In this document: one piece after another, positions 20,571 to 30,237 of the stretch
How positions within the stretch are numbered: position 1 is the first letter of the stretch
Layout: every line of letters begins with the position of its first letter
Assembly: GCA_021628825.1 (NCBI GenBank)
Contig: JAJXRY010000001.1
Span: 1,550,001-1,614,000 of the forward strand
Reading direction: 5' to 3'
Length of the DNA: 64,000 nucleotides
DNA from: Lachnospiraceae bacterium
Lineage (GTDB): Bacteria; Bacillota; Clostridia; Lachnospirales; Lachnospiraceae
Notes under the pieces: model-generated
What the model was told of the DNA's origin: nothing
Databases searched by the model: none
The model's input: the letters and a program-made list of their open reading frames with translations, nothing else
Position numbers and translations under genes: made by a program

Positions 20571-20759
20571 TCAAATCGCTGGTTTTTGTGTAGCAGCGGC
20601 TTCCGCTTCCAGTACCCGCGCCATTTTGTCGGCGGCGGTGGTGGTAGTGTCTTTCTTGAAATAGCCGGACACGACAAGGACGGAATTGCCCATGCGGATT
20701 TCCGTCACGCAGTCGGGGCGGCGGGCGGTGCGGGTGTCGTGCTGCTTGTTATCTGTCAT
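20571..20759 (-). CDS. tnpW: transposon-encoded TnpW-family protein
   Basis: A 62-residue protein (MTDNKQHDTRTARRPDC, VTEIRMGNSVLVVSGYF, then KKDTTTTAADKM). It is recognised as the TnpW family that accompanies Tn1549-like recombinase/replication modules. Function is unknown. It is intact, in the same direction as the recombinase and DnaC-like genes. Confidence 0.85.
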   Translation of the reverse strand: MTDNKQHDTRTARRPDCVTEIRMGNSVLVVSGYFKKDTTTTAADKMARVLEAEAAATQKPAI

Positions 20760-20773
20760 AGGCAATACTCCTT

Positions 20774-21614
20774 TCAGTCGGTAATCAGTTTCTTCATGCT
20801 CTCCATTTTCCGCTGCGCGGTTTCCTGCCGGAATTGTCGCCGGTAAAGCGTACCGGGACGCACATGGAAAGCAGCCGGTCATAAATCCGGGAATGGGCGG
20901 TGTCCTCCGGGTTCCGCAGGTCGTCCAGCGTGAGGTTGGTCGTGACGATCAGCGGCTTGCCGCTGCGGTAACGGCTGTCAATCACATTGAAAACCTGTTC
21001 CAGCCCGTACTCGGTGCCGCGCTCCATGCCGAAGTCGTCAATGATAAGCAGCGGATAGCGGCAAAGGCGGGAAATGTACTCGTTGCGGTTCTCAAAGCTG
21101 GCGGCAAGGTCGTTGAGGATAAGGGCAAAGTTCGTCATATGGACGGGGATTTCTTTCTCCATGAGGGCGTTTGCGATACAGCCCGCAAGGTAGCTTTTCC
21201 CGGTTCCAACGCCGCCCCAGAACAGGCAGCCGATATTGTCGGTTCGCATATCCTCCCAATGCTCCACATACCGGCGGGCAATCCCGCCTGCGGGTTCCTG
21301 CCGTTGTCGTTCTCAAAAGTCCAGTCCCGCATGGTGGGGTCGGTGAAGCCCCGGCGTTTCAGTTCTTCCACGGTATCAAGGTGCCTGCGGCGTTCCTCGG
21401 CGGCCTCCCGTTCCTCGCGGGCGGCTCTCTGACAGTCGCACTCTGCCGGGTGGCGGTCACGTCCGAAGATAGCGGCCTTATCCGGCGCAAAATAGGCTTC
21501 TTTCGGCTTGCGGCACTTGCCGCAGTACAGTAAACCGTCCTCGCCGGTGTAGTCCTCCGGCTCCGGGGTGGTGGCCGTCATATTCTCCAAAACAGCGTTG
21601 ATTTCGTTCTTCAT
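20774..21614 (-). CDS. DnaC/IstB-like ATPase, helicase loader (frameshifts)
   Basis: About 280 residues. An N-terminal Cys cluster (LYCGKCRKPKEA, AECDCQ) is followed by the AAA+ domain: Walker A FWGGVGTGKSYLAG, Walker B PLLIIDDFGMERG, sensor LIVTTNLTLDDL. It probably loads the host helicase for autonomous replication of the excised element. Single-base indels at about 21265 and 20828 break it. The start overlaps the upstream stop (ATGA). Confidence 0.85.
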
Positions 21615-22366
21615 AAACTCTCACCCTCCTTGCATGAGTAGTCTGGTATGCCCTTTTTCGGGGCTTTCTTGGCTGCGTCCTCCTGCGCCCATTTGTAGAT
21701 TGTGGCGGCATGGCTCGGTATCGTTTGCCGCTGGACGCGATATGGCAGGATAGCCGGTCAATGTAGTAGTTCCATTTGTCGGGCAGGTCTGCTTTCAGCC
21801 CGTCCAGTTCTGATTGCGAAAGAAAGACATTTTCATACCGGCCATAGGCGGCGCGGGTGGGTTGTCCCGTATCTAACTCTCGCTCTCTCTCTTTTTCTAT
21901 CTCTATCTCTTTCTCTATCTCTATCTCTGGTGGACAAATGTCCGCTTGATATGGTGGACATTTGTCCGCCCCGGCCTTTGGCAAGGCTTTTGCTCCTGCA
22001 AAGCCAGCCTTGCCCGCCGTTTCGCTCCCCCTCGGTAGAGGATTGGCCGATCAGCAGTTCAATGTTGCTCATATACAGCGCGCCGCTTGGCAGCGGCTCC
22101 ACAAGCCCCAGCTTCATAAAAATCTGCAAGGCTCGCTCTACGGTGCCGACTTGCTGGCGGGTAATGGTGGCAATCATCTGCGCGGTGTAGGGGATATTTT
22201 CATCAAGCTGCAACTTCCCGCCGTTTTTCAGCGATTTCAGGTACAGTTTCAAGAGAATGTTGGAATAGAGGATGCCGTCCTGCATACTTTCCAGCAGTAC
22301 GATAGCGTCCTCGTCAAAGTAATTCTCTTTCAGCTTGAGGTAATAGTATTTTCGGTTGTCTGACAT
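21611..22366 (-). CDS. phage replisome organizer-type replication initiator (frameshifts)
   Basis: About 250 residues. The N-terminal winged-helix domain reads KYYYLKLKENYFDEDAI, LESMQDGILYSNILLKLYL, then a QQVGTVERALQIF recognition helix. A highly charged Glu/Ile/Arg/Lys linker encoded by a CTCTAT-rich tract (21880-21930) leads to a helical C-terminus (FLSQSELDGLKADLPDKW, YIDRLSCHIASSGKRY). AAAGGAGGAACC precedes the ATG. It should recruit the DnaC-like partner that overlaps its stop. Two frame changes, near 21985 and 21715, look like sequencing indels. Confidence 0.8.
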
Positions 22367-22867
22367 GGTTCCTCCTTTGGGTGGATTTGGGGCGTTTGTA
22401 CGCATTTAGAACGCCGTTTACGGGGGAAAAGGATAAATGTATCGCGTACCCTTTGACACCCACGAAAAAAGCCTTGATTTATGCGGGTTTGAAAGGCTCT
22501 AAAGCGTGACATTCTATGCCTTTGTTTCCGCTTTCTCTCGGCGGCTTTGAGTTTCTTCATGCGTCCGGCGCAGTCGGGGCAGTATTTTCCCCGGTTGGAT
22601 TTGGGGACAAATGCCGCGCCGCAGACCTCACACCGTTTCCGGCTCCCCCGGTACAAAAGGGCTGCGGCCAGTTCCCCGTCAAGGGGCAGGACAGCCACAC
22701 GGAACCAGCGGCACATGAGAGAAAGGGAAATGCTCTGGACGCACACGCAAGGCTCCCCGTCGTCTAACAGCAGACAGTTTCCCCCCGTCGTAGTTACAGC
22801 ACTCATGTACCAGCCGCCGCGCCCGCCGGTGCTGGCGGTAGTCCATGCGGGGCAGCTTATCGCTCAT
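22330..22867 (-). CDS. cysteine-rich VLP-type protein (frameshift)
   Basis: Starts MSDKLPRMDYRQHRRARR and, after one base at a C/G run near 22783, continues into VCVQSISLSLMCRWF and a zinc ribbon (KRCEVCGAAFVPKSNRGKYC, then PDC). The C-terminus is basic. It belongs to the Cys-rich VLP family found between relaxase and replication genes of these elements; function unknown. Its ATG overlaps the relaxase stop. The distal end is uncertain. Confidence 0.7.
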
Positions 22868-24483
22868 GGCTCTGCTCCTTTCTGCGGTGGGGTTCCTCCC
22901 GGCGCAAAATCTGGTCGATATTCCGCTTGACGGTCTGCAACTCCTTGAACCGCTGTTTCTGTTCGTGATAGGTGTTATACAGGCCGGATTTCTTGGAGAT
23001 AAGCTGCTCGATCTCGTCCTGCAACGCTTTCGGGCGGGCAGCTTGGTAATGCCATGCGCCTTGAAATACCGGGCGGCGGCTTCAGCTATGATAAAATCGC
23101 TCTCGTTTGCCTGCCGGTATGCGGCGCAGGCTTTCTCGGATTTCTGCGCTTTCAGCCCGTCGCGGGCGGGCTTGGTCTTGGCATAGGCAAGTACCTGTTG
23201 CTGCAACTCCTTTTTCCCTTGTAGCTTCGTTTCCAGCGCTTTCAGTTCGCCGCTGGTTTGGCGCATTTCCTGATAGGCGGTATCAACGGCGGCTTCTAAC
23301 TGCTCCGGGGAAGTAAAGCCATATTCCTGATACACATTCAGCGTCGCGGCCATTTGTTTGAGGTTGTGCATGGTCGCCCAGCGTTCATAGCCCCGGCCTT
23401 TGCCCTCGGCCCGTTTGGCGGCTATGTCAACAAGCCGCTGCACGCCGTCCTGTTTCGGGGCGGTTTGTGGGGCTTTTGTGGGCTGTATGCCGTTTCTCCT
23501 GCCGGGGATATTCGGGTATAGCCGCGGCCTTTTCTGTGGCTCTGGCGGCGTTCCGCTCCAAAACGGCAAGGACAGCGGCGCGGTCAAAATCGTCGCCCAG
23601 CTTGCGGGCGGAAATGGGCTTTGTCCTGTCCGGCGTGAGGTAATAAGCCGCCCCCGGCTCTCCTTGACGGTCACGCCCTCCCGCAGCAGCAGAGAGGAAA
23701 ATCCTCGAATGAGGCCGCCGCAGACAGCGCGGCGCGTATGGTCTGCCGCAGCTTCTCTTGTTCGTTTCAAGCTTGGTCTGCCGGGGCGTGATACCGCCTG
23801 CAATCATGGGGGCGTTCTGCCTGTCCAGCGCGGCCTGTCCCTTTTTCTGCGCCCAATACTCCCGGTCTGTGACGCGGTTCTTGCTGCCGTTCAAGAGGTC
23901 GATTTGGTAAAGCCCCTCCCGGTGGCACATCTCCATGACTTCGGACTTGAAGTAGCGCAAGGCCGCGTCAGTACAGCGGTGCTTGCACCCGGCTTTCGTG
24001 TCGGCTGGCCTGTCCATGTAGGGCAGGAACGGGACTTCCTCTATCCGCAGCGAATTGATAACGATATGCACATGGATATTCCGCTGTGGTTATGCCCGTC
24101 CGGGTGGGTGCATACAAGGGCTTGGTGGCCGGGGAAATGCTCGGCGCAAAACTTCTCGCCCAATTCCTGCGCCCGGTCTACGGTCAGGCCGTTGTCCGGG
24201 CCGTCCCGTGGGTCAAAGCTGATGATATAGTGGTGACTTTTCACATCTTCCCGCCGTTGGTTTTTCCGTAGCGGAGATTTGCCCGCATACACGCAACGGC
24301 AAAATCCTCCCCGCCGCAGTTCAGCGTGGACAGCCGGTAGTCCTCGCGGGGGATAAGCCTGCCGGTTTCATCAAGGACGGGCTTCATGGTAAACTCGTCA
24401 TGCTCAAAAAGCAGGTATTGTTCGGCGGCTCCGTAGTCGGCGTTTTTAGAGTTGATATGCTTGAGTGTTGCCAACCGCATCAC
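22857..24483 (-). CDS. mobA: relaxase/mobilization protein (MobP-like, frameshifts)
   Basis: About 540 residues reconstructed from several frames. The N-terminus MRLATLKHINSKNADYGAAE is followed by HHYIISFDPRDG, the metal-binding THPDGHNHSGNIHVHIV cluster (three His), and SLRIEEVPFLPY. The C-terminal half is helical (AEGKGRGYERWATMHNLKQM; QEMRQTSGELKALETKL). It nicks oriT and pilots the strand during mobilization by a helper conjugative system, since no type IV secretion genes are in the element. Frame breaks at about 24260, 24090, 23760, 23520 and 23030 are single-base. Confidence 0.8.
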
Positions 24484-24843
24484 CTACTTTCTGTAAGACT
24501 TCATACTTGAGGGCGGCAAGGTCGGCTATGGCGGCGCGTACCTCGCCGGACAACGCATTGTAGGGTACGCCGTACTCGTTCAGATACCGGGCAATCTGGT
24601 TGAGGTTGCCGCCAATCCTGCCGTACTCGGCTGTCAGTTTCCCGACAGCGGAAAGCAGCTCGTCATTGACCGCCGACACATGGATAATTGGGCGTATGGC
24701 GGTGCGCCGTATCGCCTGCCGGAGAAATTCGGACTGGCTGATACCATAGGGCGCAAGCCGCGCTGTGAAGTCGGCGTATTCATCTTCGGACAGCCGGGTT
24801 TCACAACGCGGCTGCGGTGGGGCGTGTTGTATCGCTTCGGCAT
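24446..24843 (-). CDS. mobC: MobC-like relaxosome accessory protein (frameshift)
   Basis: The start MPKRYNTPHRSRVV has a strong AAGGAGG site. One missing A near 24798 separates it from TRLSEDEYADFTARLAPYG, LRQAIRRTAI and GRIGGNLNQIARYLNEYG. The ribbon-helix-helix start and the NLNQIARYLN signature define MobC-type proteins that bind oriT with the relaxase. It overlaps the relaxase start by about 38 bases. Confidence 0.82.
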
Positions 24844-24860
24844 GGGCTGTAAACCTCCTT

Positions 24861-25426
24861 TCACTTATCACAAAAAATAGGCTGGTCTGTTAGGTATTTC
24901 CGGGGCAGTTCTCGCAAAAAAACGGCCTGCCGAACGGAAATCTTTTTGCGGCGCAAGCCGCCATAGCAGGGTTTGGGGAAGGCACTCCCCAACAAGTTTC
25001 CCGCGAGGGACAAAACCGCAGAATTGCGGATTTTGGCACCGTGGTAGAAACTTGCTCTCCGTGACTGCAAACTTTCTCTCACTTCCGTCCGCCACTTTTT
25101 TGGAAAACTGCAACCACAAAAGTTTGTTTCTCTTTTTCTGCTACTACTAATCCTGTAAAGGGCATTCCTGCCCGCTTTCGCTAAAATGACACCGGACGCA
25201 GTGGTTTCTACCCGGTGTTGGAGAAATCCTTTCTCTTTGCCCTCTACTACGGGTAAATGCTCCAAATGCCAAACACCAGGGCAGAAAAATTCCCTCCTCG
25301 CTTACTACTACAACCGGCAGGGGGCAAAATGGCCGGGAGCGGAGCCGGACAACAAAAAAAGCAGTAAATCTTTTTCAAGACTTACTGCTTTCGCTGGCCG
25401 CGTCGGTGGCGGCTGGTATTCAGTTT
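24861..25426. other. noncoding region, probable oriT
   Basis: No supported gene here. The stretch upstream of mobC contains hairpins TTGGGGA/TCCCCAA (about 24972-24993) and CCGCA/TGCGG (about 25016-25029), as well as a sequence rich in short inverted repeats up to 25270. Position before mobC-mobA and the structure suggest the transfer origin, but I cannot place the nick. Frames read across it are shadows. Confidence 0.45.
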
Positions 25427-25639
25427 TTATGACTTGTCCGGTGGTTCGTCAAGCCGGAACTTGAATTGACAGTCAATTAACCGCTGCTTTACATAGTCCT
25501 CCACCTCGGCGTTGACCTGCCCGTTCACTTTTGAGAAATAGCGGATATATCCGGCGTAGTGGAGCAGGACAGCGTTCACGGCTTCTGGGTCGCCCTCACG
25601 GGCTTTGAGGATTGTTTCATAGGGGAGAAGTCTACTCAT
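25427..25639 (-). CDS. helix-turn-helix protein, conjugative-element type
   Basis: A 70-residue protein (LLPYETILKAREGDPEAVNA, YIRYFSKVNGQ, LIDCQFKFRL) of the small HTH family that follows sigma-like factors in Tn916/Tn1549 elements. Its ATG overlaps the sigma gene stop, so it is translationally coupled. It probably helps control element transcription. Confidence 0.8.
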   Translation of the reverse strand: MSRLLPYETILKAREGDPEAVNAVLLHYAGYIRYFSKVNGQVNAEVEDYVKQRLIDCQFKFRLDEPPDKS

Positions 25640-26054
25640 ACCGGCTCACCCCCATTTCTTCGCGTAGCCGCTGCAAGGCAAGCTGGATATGCCGCCCCGC
25701 TGTGCTGCGTGACCGGCCAATACACGCGCCGATCACGCGCTGCGGCTGGCGCAGAAAGTAATAGCGCAGGATTTCTTCCCGCGTCTGCTCCGGCAAAACA
25801 GAGATCGCGTCGGCAAGGGCGGCGTTGCAGAGCAGGACGGTCTGACCGCAGACGGTAAATGGGTATTCCTCGTCCGGCTCCGACGCGGCAAACTGGACAA
25901 ACTTCTCGTTCATCAGATAGTCAAGGGAAACTTGCCGTTCCCATTGCCGTTTAAGCTTCAAAATCTTGTCCAAGGCGGCACAGCGGATAACAGTCTTGCA
26001 AAAGGCGTTGTACCTGCGCTGGATATATTCTTGATAGGCTATCTGGTCGGTCAT
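25632..26054 (-). CDS. sigma-70-like factor of the element
   Basis: A 140-residue protein starting MTDQIAYQEYIQ with a GAAAGGGGAA site. The C-terminal region 4 HTH is clear (VLPEQTREEILRYYFLRQP, then GRSRSTAGRHIQLALQRL), while the N-terminal part is short and divergent. It regulates excision or mobilization genes in related elements. Confidence 0.82.
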   Translation of the reverse strand: MTDQIAYQEYIQRRYNAFCKTVIRCAALDKILKLKRQWERQVSLDYLMNEKFVQFAASEPDEEYPFTVCGQTVLLCNAALADAISVLPEQTREEILRYYFLRQPQRVIGACIGRSRSTAGRHIQLALQRLREEMGVSRYE

Positions 26055-26225
26055 GGAAATTCCCCTTTCTGAATAATAGTGCGGGGCGGTGGCACTTCTT
26101 GCTGTCGCCCCTTGATTGCCTACCAGCAAAGGCGGGCGGGGCTGTCAACGGCTGCGCATATGCGCCGTTCATCTTGACCGTTGACTGGCTCGGCTGGGTT
26201 TGCTATTTACCCGACAAACTTGAAT

Positions 26226-26993
26226 TTATTTTAAGCTATCACGTTTTACCTTCTTAAGCCTTACTATCATTACCATAGGAATTTCTTTGTTGGTTTTAAA
26301 ACATTCTTCATAAAATCCATCAATGACAAATCCAGCTCTAAAACAAAGGTTAAAAATATCTTGTATGGAACGATGATAATAAATCTGCTCTTTCGGTTGC
26401 CCTTCAATCGCTATATCATAGTAACTGTGCGGTGTCATATATTTTTCAGTCAACGTGACAAAACAAGGGTGTTGCGTTGCAAAGACAAAAATTCCGCTTT
26501 CCTGCAACAGTTCATAAACAGCCATAAGAAGTGGTTCAATATCCGTAATATCCATAATTGCCATATTAGAAACTGCTTTCGTAAAGGCTCGATTTCTTTT
26601 TAATTCTAATATACTTTTTCTATCGGTCGCATCCGCCACACAAAATTCAATTTGTTTTGCATATTGTGATTGCCGTCTTTTAGCCAATTCTATCATTTTT
26701 TTGCTGTAATCAAAAGCGACAACCGAAGCGCCTCTTTGTGCAAGATACGAAGAATAATTTCCATTGCCACACGCAATATCCAAAATGTAATCCGCAGGAT
26801 TAGGAGATAGAAGTTCCGTTACTTTGGGACGCACTACCTCTCTGTGAAATTCATTAGATTCGTCACCCATTGCATTATCCCAAAATTGTGCGTTCTCCTC
26901 CCAGATTTTTTTACTTTCCTCTGTTCCCATGTTCTCTCCCACTCCCCAAATTTGCTTTTTTGCTTCCATTAAATCTTCCTTACTATATTCCAT
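26226..26993 (-). CDS. class I SAM-dependent methyltransferase
   Basis: A 255-residue soluble methyltransferase. Motif I is YILDIACGNGNYS, motif II VVAFDYSKKMIELA, then FCVADATD and the acidic AIMDITDIEPL. It starts at ATG 26993; the longer frame upstream overlaps the tet(W) 3' end and is unlikely. The substrate is unknown. It lies just downstream of tet(W), a pairing I associate with Clostridia tet(W) elements, and has much lower GC than the neighbouring mobilization genes. The frame is intact. Confidence 0.82.
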   Translation of the reverse strand: MEYSKEDLMEAKKQIWGVGENMGTEESKKIWEENAQFWDNAMGDESNEFHREVVRPKVTELLSPNPADYILDIACGNGNYSSYLAQRGASVVAFDYSKKMIELAKRRQSQYAKQIEFCVADATDRKSILELKRNRAFTKAVSNMAIMDITDIEPLLMAVYELLQESGIFVFATQHPCFVTLTEKYMTPHSYYDIAIEGQPKEQIYYHRSIQDIFNLCFRAGFVIDGFYEECFKTNKEIPMVMIVRLKKVKRDSLK

Positions 26994-27043
26994 TGTTACC
27001 CTCCATAACTTCTGATTGTTGCCGTCTTGACGATTATGTATCT

Positions 27044-28968
27044 TTACATTACCTTCTGAAACATATGGCGCACCTTGTCCAGGCGGCTGTTTGGACGGCG
27101 GGGCTGGATGACCGGCTGACCGACAGCGGCCTGATATCCTTTCAGCTCTGTAAGGCATACGCTCCGCCCGTTGGTGTAAAAGGCCAGATCAGTACGGTAT
27201 GCCTGTATACAGCGGGCGGGAATCTCGCCAGTAAAGACAACTTCATCCTTTTTTACCTGGGCCGTTTCGATGGTGGCACAGTATTTCGGTGCATCATGAT
27301 AAGCCCTGGAAAGGTATTCCTGGGGCGCATAGAGGATGAAGGAGAGATAAGGTTCCAGCAGCTGCGTCCCCGATTCCTTCAATGCCTGTTCCAATACAAT
27401 CGGGGCCAATGAGCGGAAGTCCGCCGGCGTGCTGACCGGACTGTAATAAAGCCCGTATTCAAAGCAAATCTTACAGTCCGTTACGTTCCAGCCGAACAAG
27501 CCCTGCTCCAGCCCGTAACGGATACCATCCCTGACAGCGTTTTGAAAACTCTGGTTCAAGTATCCCAGCGAAACCCGGCTCTCGTATTGTACACCGGAGC
27601 CAAGCGAGAGTGGTGTAACAGACAGTCCTATGGATGCCCAAAACGGGTTGGGCGGCACCTCGATATGGATGGTGTGGCTGGCTGCTTTGAGCGGCCGCTC
27701 CATATAAATGACGGAGGGTTCCTTTACCACTGTTTCAAGCTTGTATTTTTCCGACAGCAAAGCGGAAACAACCTCCAACTGCACCCGGCCCAAAAAAGAA
27801 AGAATGATCTCATGGGTGATGGAATCCACTTCGCAACGCAAAAGCGGGTCAGTATCCGCAAGTTGCGTAAGAGCGTCCAGCAGCCGTTCTCTTTGCGCTG
27901 CCGTTTTCGGCGCAATCGTCGTCCGCAGCATGGGGAGGGGGTCCTCGCGCCACCTTTTACGAGGGAGCCGGGTTTGGTCCCCTAATACATCGTTTAACCT
28001 CACGCTGTCGCTGGGAAGGATAACAATTTCACCCTGATAAGCGGTGTCTGTCCGAACAATTTCCCCTTTGGATGGAATACGCATCTCTGTGATTTTCAGC
28101 TTTTCTCTCCCGGCCAGGGCCACCGTATCCCGCAGGCGCAGCGTTCCGCTGTATAACCGTAGATAGACACGCCGCTGGCCGCAATCGGTGTACTCAACCT
28201 TGAAAACGCTGCCGCATAGGGCGGCGCCCCCCTGTTCCCCAATCGGTTGGAACAGCCCTGTCACCGCATCCATCAACGGTTGAATGCCAAGGCCATTTTT
28301 GGCGCTGCCATGATAGACTGGGAACAGGGAGGCGTCTTGAACCCGCTGCTGTTCCTCCCGCGCAAGTTTTTTTCCCGGCTGATTGGTTCTCCTACGATAT
28401 ACTTTTTCCAATAATTCATCGTTATTTTTCGATGACCGCATCCCATGCTTCTATGTCGGTATTTTTCCTCCAGGACTATTTCCGGGGACAGCGACACCGT
28501 CTGCTTGATGATAATATCGGCGGAGAGCTTATCCCGAACAGACTGAACCACGCTCTGCAAATCAACGCCAGCCTGGTCGATCTTGTTGATAAAGATAACG
28601 GTGGGAATGTTCATTTTCCGCAGGGCATGGAACAGAATACGGGTCTGGGCCTGCACGCCATCTTTAGCGGAGATCACCAAGATGGCCCCATCTAAAACAG
28701 CCAAAGAGCGGTACACCTCCGCCAAAAAATCCATGTGGCCGGGCGTATCCACAATGTTAACTTTACATCTGTGCCACTGGAAGGAAGTGACTGCCGCTTG
28801 AATGGTAATCCCACGCTGCCGCTCCAAAAACATGGTGTCCGTCCTCGTTGTCCCTTTTTCGACGCTCCCCGGTTCTGAAATGGCTCCGCTGGCATATAGC
28901 AGGCTCTCCGTCAAGGTCGTCTTTCCAGCGTCTACATGGGCAAGAATTCCAATATTGATTATTTTCAT
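27044..28968 (-). CDS. tet(W): Tet(W) ribosomal protection protein (run-length errors)
   Basis: An EF-G-like GTPase that removes tetracycline from the ribosome. The 5' frame matches Tet(W) as I know it: GTPase P-loop GILAHVDAGKTT, switch II DTPGHMDF and FINKIDQAG. Domains II-V follow in the other frame through the end MFQKVM. Tet(W) is 639 residues (1,920 bases with stop) while this span is 1,925. The five extra bases fall in four A-runs on the coding strand (plus positions 28462-28466, 28425-28429, 28403-28407 and 28367-28373). Removing them restores the expected sequence, so the gene is probably intact in the organism. Confidence 0.95.
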
Positions 28969-29005
28969 GTGATTGTCCTCCCTTTACAGCCCCAAAGGGC
29001 ATAAA

Positions 29006-29046
29006 AATCCCCAGCAGTAAAATACTTTTACCACTGGGGATTATAA
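29006..29046 (-). terminator. tet(W) leader attenuator hairpin
   Basis: On the minus strand ATCCCCAGTGGTAAAA pairs with TTTTACTGCTGGGGAT and is followed by TTTTTAT, between the leader peptide and tet(W). It overlaps the leader stop codon, matching the attenuation arrangement of ribosomal protection genes. Confidence 0.75.
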
Positions 29047-29072
29047 GTTGCGGACATACACATATACAGCAT
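29028..29072 (-). CDS. tet(W) leader peptide
   Basis: A 14-residue frame (MLYMCMSATYNPQW) ends inside the upstream arm of the attenuator. Ribosome stalling here in tetracycline would disturb the hairpin. A second stem (GCTCC/GGGGC then a T6 run, about 29150-29180) lies upstream. Together with 28969-29330 this is the tet(W) control region, with no other gene seen. Confidence 0.6.
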   Translation of the reverse strand: MLYMCMSATYNPQW

Positions 29073-29329
29073 ACACCTGTTTGTGATTGCTGTTTTTGGG
29101 GATATGTCAAAATTGATAAGGCAAAAGTATTCTTAAATTGGGTACAAAAAACTAAGCCCCTACAAAAGGAGCTATCATAATCCTTTGTTCCCACTATTTG
29201 ATTATAGTTTTATTTAAGAATACCTTGCCGCATATTTTTTACTCCTTTTCTGGATTAAATCATTGTATCACATCAGTTTTAGGAAAGCAAGTACCTAAAA
29301 GAAATTTTTCTTCCCCTTATATGTAACAA

Positions 29330-29533
29330 TCATACCGGCTTCCTAGCGTTCAGAATGTTTTCTGCTGTCTGCTGTGGTGTTTGGTTGGAATTGTCCAACC
29401 AAAAGCCGATCCGTGGTGTTGTCTGCATTTTACTAAATACAAATTCAATGTATACAGAAAGATATAAGGAGTGGGAGGGATTCCGCCGTAGTTGGCATTG
29501 TAGGAAAATCCAAAAGTTTAGATTTTCCCACAA
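29330..29533 (-). pseudogene. C-terminal remnant of a small kinase-like protein
   Basis: The legible end reads MQTTPRIGFWLDNSNQTPQQ then TAENILNARKPV, resembling the C-terminus of P-loop nucleoside or shikimate-type kinases. No P-loop is present upstream. The call is tentative. Confidence 0.3.
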
Positions 29534-29608
29534 TGCTTATCTTTTGGTCTTTGGTTCGGAATAGTGTAGTGCTGGCGGTCTATCTCTTGTTTTCGGTTGC
29601 TTGCTTCC

Positions 29609-29749
29609 TTACCGTACATGAGCATTTGCACCGGGGTTATCATTACCATAACCTTCCATAAGGTTTACTACGCCCCAGATTCCAAGACCTGCTCCAAGTG
29701 CAACCACCAGTGTCTGCAGTGTTCCTACTGCACTCTGAAAAAATGCCAT
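29609..29749 (-). pseudogene. Maff2-family mobile-element protein, truncated
   Basis: A 46-residue frame, MAFFQSAVGTLQTLVVAL then GAGLGIWGVVNLMEGYG, has the hydrophobic helix of the Maff2 family (small membrane proteins beside conjugation genes of Tn916/Tn1549 relatives). It stops where the family normally continues with a second helix, so it is a remnant of a larger conjugative element. Confidence 0.7.
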
Positions 29750-29829
29750 TTTCCTTTTCCCCCATTTCTATTTTTTTAGTTTCGATATCGAAACCCGTCG
29801 ACTGATTCCGATGTTATGCGCGCAAAAAA

Positions 29830-29865
29830 CTCCTTTATCTGTACATTCATACATGAATAAAGGAG
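29830..29865. terminator. hairpin terminator
   Basis: CTCCTTTAT pairs perfectly with ATAAAGGAG around an 18-base loop, preceded by A6 and followed by CAAAA. It can end minus-strand transcription (T-run on that strand) just ahead of the divergent AbrB gene. Confidence 0.6.
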
Positions 29866-29961
29866 CAAAAGAGCATTATCCTATGTTTTCCATTGTATTT
29901 TCACGGTGTCCTACGTATAATAAAAGTAGGAAAATTCCTACTTTTACAGGAGGTGAATATC

Positions 29962-30237
29962 ATGATTTCAAGAGCATTTGTAGATAATGCAAAAGTAATG
30001 TCCAAAGGACAGGTAACCATTCCCAAAGATGTACGTGACGTATTAGGCGTTGCCAACGGCGATCGCGTCAGCTTCATTGTGGAAGGAAATTCTGTACGAA
30101 TTGTCAACTCTGCTGTCTATGCCATGCAGATCCTTCAGGCAGAAATGGCAGGTGAGGCCGAAACTGCCGGATTAACTTCCGAAGAAGATATTCTCGCTAT
30201 GGTTCACGAAATGAGAAATGAGGAAACAAATGCATGA
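29962..30237 (+). CDS. AbrB/SpoVT-family antitoxin
   Basis: A 91-residue protein starting at ATG 29962 with ACAGGAGGTG before it. The swapped-hairpin AbrB domain is canonical: AKVMSKGQVTIPKDVRDVLG, then NGDRVSFIVEGNSVRIVN. The C-terminal helical tail should bind the PIN toxin encoded next, whose ATG overlaps its stop (ATGA). Confidence 0.88.
   Translation: MISRAFVDNAKVMSKGQVTIPKDVRDVLGVANGDRVSFIVEGNSVRIVNSAVYAMQILQAEMAGEAETAGLTSEEDILAMVHEMRNEETNA

Larger units (their letters stand above)
16294..29870. mobile_element. tet(W) integrative mobilizable element (approximate span)
   Basis: Recombinase, TnpW, DnaC-like, replisome organizer, Cys-rich protein, relaxase, MobC, probable oriT, HTH and sigma genes form a continuous Tn1549-like backbone, with tet(W), a methyltransferase and MBL/GNAT genes as cargo. 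The backbone from about 18.8 to 26.1 kb is visibly GC-rich while the flanks and cargo are AT-rich. No type IV secretion genes are present, so transfer needs a helper. I could not fix the attachment sites; the borders given are the outermost genes that fit. Confidence 0.65.

Noticed and set aside
21833..21990. Arg/Asp dipeptide repeat protein end
   Set aside because: It is a frameshifted reading of the CTCTAT-rich linker of the replisome organizer; the correct frame gives a Glu/Ile/Lys/Arg linker.
26994..27158. Longer start for the methyltransferase
   Set aside because: The upstream codons overlap the tet(W) 3' end on the same strand and are Pro/Gly/Arg-rich shadow; ATG 26993 gives the family's normal length.
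27044..28968. Mosaic or inactivated tetracycline-resistance gene
   Set aside because: All breaks are A-run insertions and the rest follows Tet(W) continuously, so neither mosaicism nor decay is needed.
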